DNA from: Pseudovibrio sp. Alg231-02
GTDB taxonomy: Bacteria > Pseudomonadota > Alphaproteobacteria > Rhizobiales > Stappiaceae
DNA length: 64,000 bases
Assembly: GCF_900143565.1 (NCBI RefSeq)
Contig: NZ_FREX01000002.1
Span: 1 to 64,000 of the forward strand
Reading direction: 5' to 3'
The translations under genes were made by a program, and so were the position numbers. Position 1 is the stretch's first letter; each line of letters opens with the position of its first letter. The notes below the pieces were generated by a model that was not told the origin of the DNA, did not search any database, and worked only from the letters and a program-made list of their open reading frames with translations. Shown piece by piece: positions 61,109 to 64,000 of this stretch.

Positions 61109-61905
61109 TGACTGTACAGAACCACGTTTTTGATGTGCCCTATTATCAGCCTATCGCCGATGAATGTGCATTATTTGAAACGGCTTTTAACAAAGGTCTG
61201 CCCCTTCTTTTGAAGGGGCCGACGGGCTGCGGCAAAACCCGCTTTGTGGAACACATGGCCGCAAAGCTGGGTCGTCCGATCTACACCGTGGCTTGCCACG
61301 ATGATCTTTCCGCAGCAGACCTTATTGGTCGTTACCTGCTTAAAGGTGGCGTGACTGAGTGGGTTGATGGCCCGCTGACCCGCGCTGTTCGCGAAGGTGC
61401 GATCTGCTATCTTGATGAAGTGATCGAAGCACGGAAAGACGTTGCGGTTGTTTTGCACCCGCTGACCGATAACCGTCGTCGTCTCATCATTGAGAGAACT
61501 GGCGAAGAGCTGCAAGCTCCTGCGAACTTCATGCTCGTTGCCAGCTACAACCCCGGCTATCAGAACGTTCTGAAGCAGATGAAGCCTTCCACACGGCAGC
61601 GCTTCCTCTCCACGACCTTCGACTTTCCTGATGCGGAAACCGAGATACAGGTCGTTGCTAAAGAAAGCGGACTGGATGTTGAGCGTTCCAAATCCTTGGT
61701 TCGTCTTGCCGGCCATATCCGTGGTCTTTCCAGCCTGGATCTGGAAGAGGGTGTTTCCACTCGCTTGCTGATTTATGCTGCATCCCTGATTGCTGGTGGT
61801 ATGCCAGTTGAAAAAGCACTGCAATACTCTGTTGTTGAGCCACTGAGTGATGAGCCTGATGTTCAGGTTGCGCTTCGTGATTTGATCGCAGTTGTTTACG
61901 GGTGA
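61108..61905 (+). CDS. norQ: NorQ (CbbQ/NirQ-type AAA+ activation ATPase)
   Basis: A 265-residue MoxR-group AAA+ ATPase needed to insert non-heme iron into NorB. Walker A is K-G-P-T-G-C-G-K-T-R (about residues 36-45), Walker B is I-C-Y-L-D-E-V (about 99-105), and the sensor region has V-A-S-Y-N-P-G-Y. The C-terminal CbbQ_C domain ends the protein. It works with the VWA protein NorD, whose gene follows directly. Confidence 0.94.
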   Translation: MTVQNHVFDVPYYQPIADECALFETAFNKGLPLLLKGPTGCGKTRFVEHMAAKLGRPIYTVACHDDLSAADLIGRYLLKGGVTEWVDGPLTRAVREGAICYLDEVIEARKDVAVVLHPLTDNRRRLIIERTGEELQAPANFMLVASYNPGYQNVLKQMKPSTRQRFLSTTFDFPDAETEIQVVAKESGLDVERSKSLVRLAGHIRGLSSLDLEEGVSTRLLIYAASLIAGGMPVEKALQYSVVEPLSDEPDVQVALRDLIAVVYG

Positions 61906-61910
61906 GCCTG

Positions 61911-63854
61911 ATGAAAGAGCAAATACTGGAGTTTTTAGAGCCTGAAGAAGCCGTAGGTAATCTGTGGCATGATTATGCTTCAAGCCTGGGTGCTCCAGTG
62001 CACCATGAGGATATGGAGGTCGAGCTGGCTAAGCTTCGCACCTCCGTGCAAGTGGTGTTTCGCGGGTTAGGTGGTGAAGCTAAAGTCGAGATCAGTCAAG
62101 CTCCGGCGACGGCTTCAACCTACCGCATGCCCGTTAAGCGTAAGCTCGGCAACGCTGCAGAAACAATCTTTCTGCCAGAGTTTGACGGCGAACGTTTGAG
62201 ACTTCCTCCGGTTCTTGGCGTTTTTCCAGAGGCCGAAATGAACCGGGCCCATTACATCTGGCTTGCTGCATTTGCAGCGAACTGCGATGTGCAGGCAAAG
62301 CCAGAGGATCCGTTGCAGGCGGATGTTCAGGCATTGGCTTTGGCCAAACAGGCGATTGAACGTGTTTGGGGCAAGTGCGTTGGTCTCCATGATTTCTTCC
62401 GTCAGTCCTGCGAATTTCTTCTGCAAACTCGTAAGCGTCCAAGCCTTCCTGAGTGGGAAGCTGCAGTTGAAGCCATTGTTCTGGAATTGCTTGGCGGCCC
62501 GCGGGCTGTCACCAGCACAAGTGCAACAATTCGCAAGGCGATGGAATGTGTTGATGAGCGCTGGAAGCTGACAGCTCCGCGCGGATATTGCACCTTTGCA
62601 CCTGTGCCGATCTGGGTTTCCAGCGAGTTGGTCAACGGTGAGCGTGGTGAAGAGCGCTCGGATGAGCAGGCGCCGCCTACGCCGCAAGGATCAAGTGCAA
62701 CAACGAAACGCAAAGCTAAACGCGAAAAGCGGGAGCAGGCGGATCGTAAAGACAGTTTTATTCTACACCGGTTTGAGGCGATCCTCTCCTGGGTAGAAAG
62801 CATGAACCTCAATCGCAGTACCGATGACGACGAAGAGGAAAATGCCCAGAAAGCTGCTGATGATCAGGATTATATCAGCCTTTCGAAAAATCAGCGGAAA
62901 GCAGCGACACGGTTGCGACTGCATCTGGATTTGTCTCCAGAAGATGCAGACCACGAACGCCTTTCCGACAAATTCACATATCCTGAGTGGGATCACCGCC
63001 AACGTAAGTTTTTAGAAGATCATTGCCGCGTTCTGGAGAAGGATGCCGAGCCTGATTATGAGAGCGTGCTGCTCACGGATCCTTACCATAAGCGCCGCAT
63101 TCGTCAGGTGAAGCGCCAGTTTGAAGCGTTGCGTCCAAAGCGGATCATGCAGATGCGTCAGGCTGAAGGCAGCGAGCTGGATCTGGATGCTTTGGTGACG
63201 GCTCAGGTTGATCTAAAGGCTTCAGGTTACGCATCCGATCGGATCTTCCAGGATTCACGTGCGGTTGAGCGCGATCTATCCGTTGCTATGTTGCTTGATA
63301 CATCCCGTTCTACTGAGAGTGCGGTTGGCGATTCCAATGTTATCGAGATTGCGGGGGCCGCGCTTGCTGCTTTGTCTGGCGGAGTTGATGCGAGTGGCGA
63401 TCATCTGGGGGTCTGGGGCTTTTCTTCATTGAAACGCGACCGGGTTTTCATGAACAAAGCCAAAGACTTCAATGAGCCGATGACGGATGAGGTGATCGCA
63501 AAGATTGGCGGGCTCAAGCCTTGTTACTACACCCGTTTGGGAGCGGCGATCCGGCATACCACTGCGCAGCTTGCCTTGCAGCAAACACAGCGGAAGCTTT
63601 TGATTGTACTAACAGATGGAAAGCCGAACGATCTTGATCACTATGAAGGCATTCACGGAATTGAAGACAGTCATATGGCTGTTCGTGAAGCCCGCAAACT
63701 GGGCATGGCCGTTCATGGTGTGATTGTTGATGAGGATGGGCAGGATTGGTTTGCCCGTATCTTTGGTAAAGGTGGTTATACGCTCTTCCCAAATCCGGAA
63801 CGCCTGACACGTGCGCTACCGGATATTTATAGAAGCCTGACAAGGGAGTATTAG
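61911..63854 (+). CDS. norD: NorD (VWA-domain activation protein)
   Basis: A 647-residue protein with a C-terminal von Willebrand factor A domain (about residues 455-640). The MIDAS motif D-T-S-R-S (about 463-467) and L-T-D-G-K-P-N-D (about 568-575) are complete. The N-terminal two thirds are charged, with an acidic/basic low-complexity linker at about 245-315. NorD and NorQ form a chaperone pair for cNOR. ATG 61911 is preferred, with GGTGAG just upstream; a GTG three codons earlier overlaps the norQ stop. Confidence 0.93.
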   Translation: MKEQILEFLEPEEAVGNLWHDYASSLGAPVHHEDMEVELAKLRTSVQVVFRGLGGEAKVEISQAPATASTYRMPVKRKLGNAAETIFLPEFDGERLRLPPVLGVFPEAEMNRAHYIWLAAFAANCDVQAKPEDPLQADVQALALAKQAIERVWGKCVGLHDFFRQSCEFLLQTRKRPSLPEWEAAVEAIVLELLGGPRAVTSTSATIRKAMECVDERWKLTAPRGYCTFAPVPIWVSSELVNGERGEERSDEQAPPTPQGSSATTKRKAKREKREQADRKDSFILHRFEAILSWVESMNLNRSTDDDEEENAQKAADDQDYISLSKNQRKAATRLRLHLDLSPEDADHERLSDKFTYPEWDHRQRKFLEDHCRVLEKDAEPDYESVLLTDPYHKRRIRQVKRQFEALRPKRIMQMRQAEGSELDLDALVTAQVDLKASGYASDRIFQDSRAVERDLSVAMLLDTSRSTESAVGDSNVIEIAGAALAALSGGVDASGDHLGVWGFSSLKRDRVFMNKAKDFNEPMTDEVIAKIGGLKPCYYTRLGAAIRHTTAQLALQQTQRKLLIVLTDGKPNDLDHYEGIHGIEDSHMAVREARKLGMAVHGVIVDEDGQDWFARIFGKGGYTLFPNPERLTRALPDIYRSLTREY

Positions 63855-63857
63855 ATT

Positions 63858-64000
63858 ATGAAGCTTTTCTATATGGTTATGGGCTTTATGGCAGGTCTGC
63901 TGCCTTTGTCCGCGATGGCTGCAGTTTCCGGATACCAACGTCCTGTGCCTCAGCCGCAAAGTGCGACTGCTGAGCTGTGGTTTGGTCTTGCTACTGTTAT
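63858..64000 (+). CDS. Start of a further nor-operon gene (cut by window edge)
   Basis: An ATG three bases after the norD stop opens a frame to the window end (47 residues). The sequence begins M-K-L-F-Y-M-V-M-G-F-M-A-G-L-L-P-L-S-A-M-A-A, a signal peptide or membrane segment, followed by a proline/glutamine-rich P-V-P-Q-P-Q stretch and a new hydrophobic start. AAGGGAGT inside the norD end serves as ribosome-binding site. Its place fits NorE or NorF genes, but the fragment is too short to say. Confidence 0.65.
   Translation, partial: MKLFYMVMGFMAGLLPLSAMAAVSGYQRPVPQPQSATAELWFGLATV

Noticed and set aside
1-64000. Search for CRISPR arrays, tRNAs, rRNAs, transposases, integrases and defence islands
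   Set aside because: I saw no regularly spaced direct repeats, cloverleaf-like sequences, transposase or integrase motifs, or terminal inverted repeats by eye. A tRNAscan or repeat finder could still reveal weak cases.

Overview
The window looks like chromosomal DNA of a marine alphaproteobacterium of moderate GC. Three things point there: dense operons on both strands, the aglEFGAK-type sugar locus known from rhizobia, and a long palindromic intergenic repeat (16631-16675) of a kind common in Hyphomicrobiales. A Pseudovibrio- or Stappiaceae-like host is my best guess; it is inference only. I found no rRNA, tRNA, CRISPR array, insertion sequence or phage.

Layout. 1-3503 (minus): FUSC / DUF1656 / HlyD efflux operon of the AaeB-X-A type, with its last gene cut by the left edge. 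3712-7302: a cupin, a flavin nitroreductase-fold protein that closely resembles iodotyrosine deiodinase, and a Cu+ P1B-ATPase. 7501-19820: a TetR regulator divergent from AtuA, enoyl-CoA hydratase, AMP-ligase, SDR, acyl-CoA carboxylase beta, acyl-CoA dehydrogenase, biotin-carrying carboxylase alpha and a second acyl-CoA dehydrogenase. This set matches the acyclic terpene (citronellol/geraniol) utilisation pathway, in which beta-methyl-branched acyl-CoAs are carboxylated before beta-oxidation. 19872-23531 (minus): an envelope-maintenance operon (ribbon-helix-helix-like protein, PspA/IM30, YqiJ/OB-fold membrane protein, YqiK-type flotillin), with a trypsin-like protease without signal peptide facing away from it.

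24775-30545: an orphan periplasmic protein, a lone acyl-CoA dehydrogenase, and a sulfur/persulfide detoxification operon (two YeeE/YedE half-transporters, an ETHE1/Blh-type persulfide dioxygenase and a separate DUF442 sulfurtransferase domain) behind a promoter overlapped by a BigR-like inverted repeat. A DUF3429 membrane protein and an inositol monophosphatase-family enzyme follow. 30899-32748: a two-gene orphan operon of unknown function. 32826-44412: S33 hydrolase, TAXI-TRAP transporter, peroxiredoxin, glutathione S-transferase divergent from a WYL regulator with a strong shared palindrome, a small membrane protein, and a MacB/DevABC-type ABC efflux operon.

44512-52000: LacI regulator divergent from an alpha-glucoside ABC transporter operon with a GH13 alpha-glucosidase, with two LacI-type operators between them. 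52398-57721: a complete oligopeptide/dipeptide-type ABC importer. 57845-64000: a DUF2834 protein, a Crp/Fnr-family regulator and norCBQD (respiratory nitric oxide reductase and its activation factors), with a TTG-N8-CAA box placed about 41.5 bases before the presumed norC start site. The operon continues past the right edge.

The strongest leads are the Atu-type locus with an SDR lacking its catalytic Tyr/Lys, the iodotyrosine-deiodinase-like flavoprotein, the PspA-YqiJ-flotillin operon with its neighbouring protease, and the orphan pair at 30899-32748. All coordinates were read by hand; no database search was possible.
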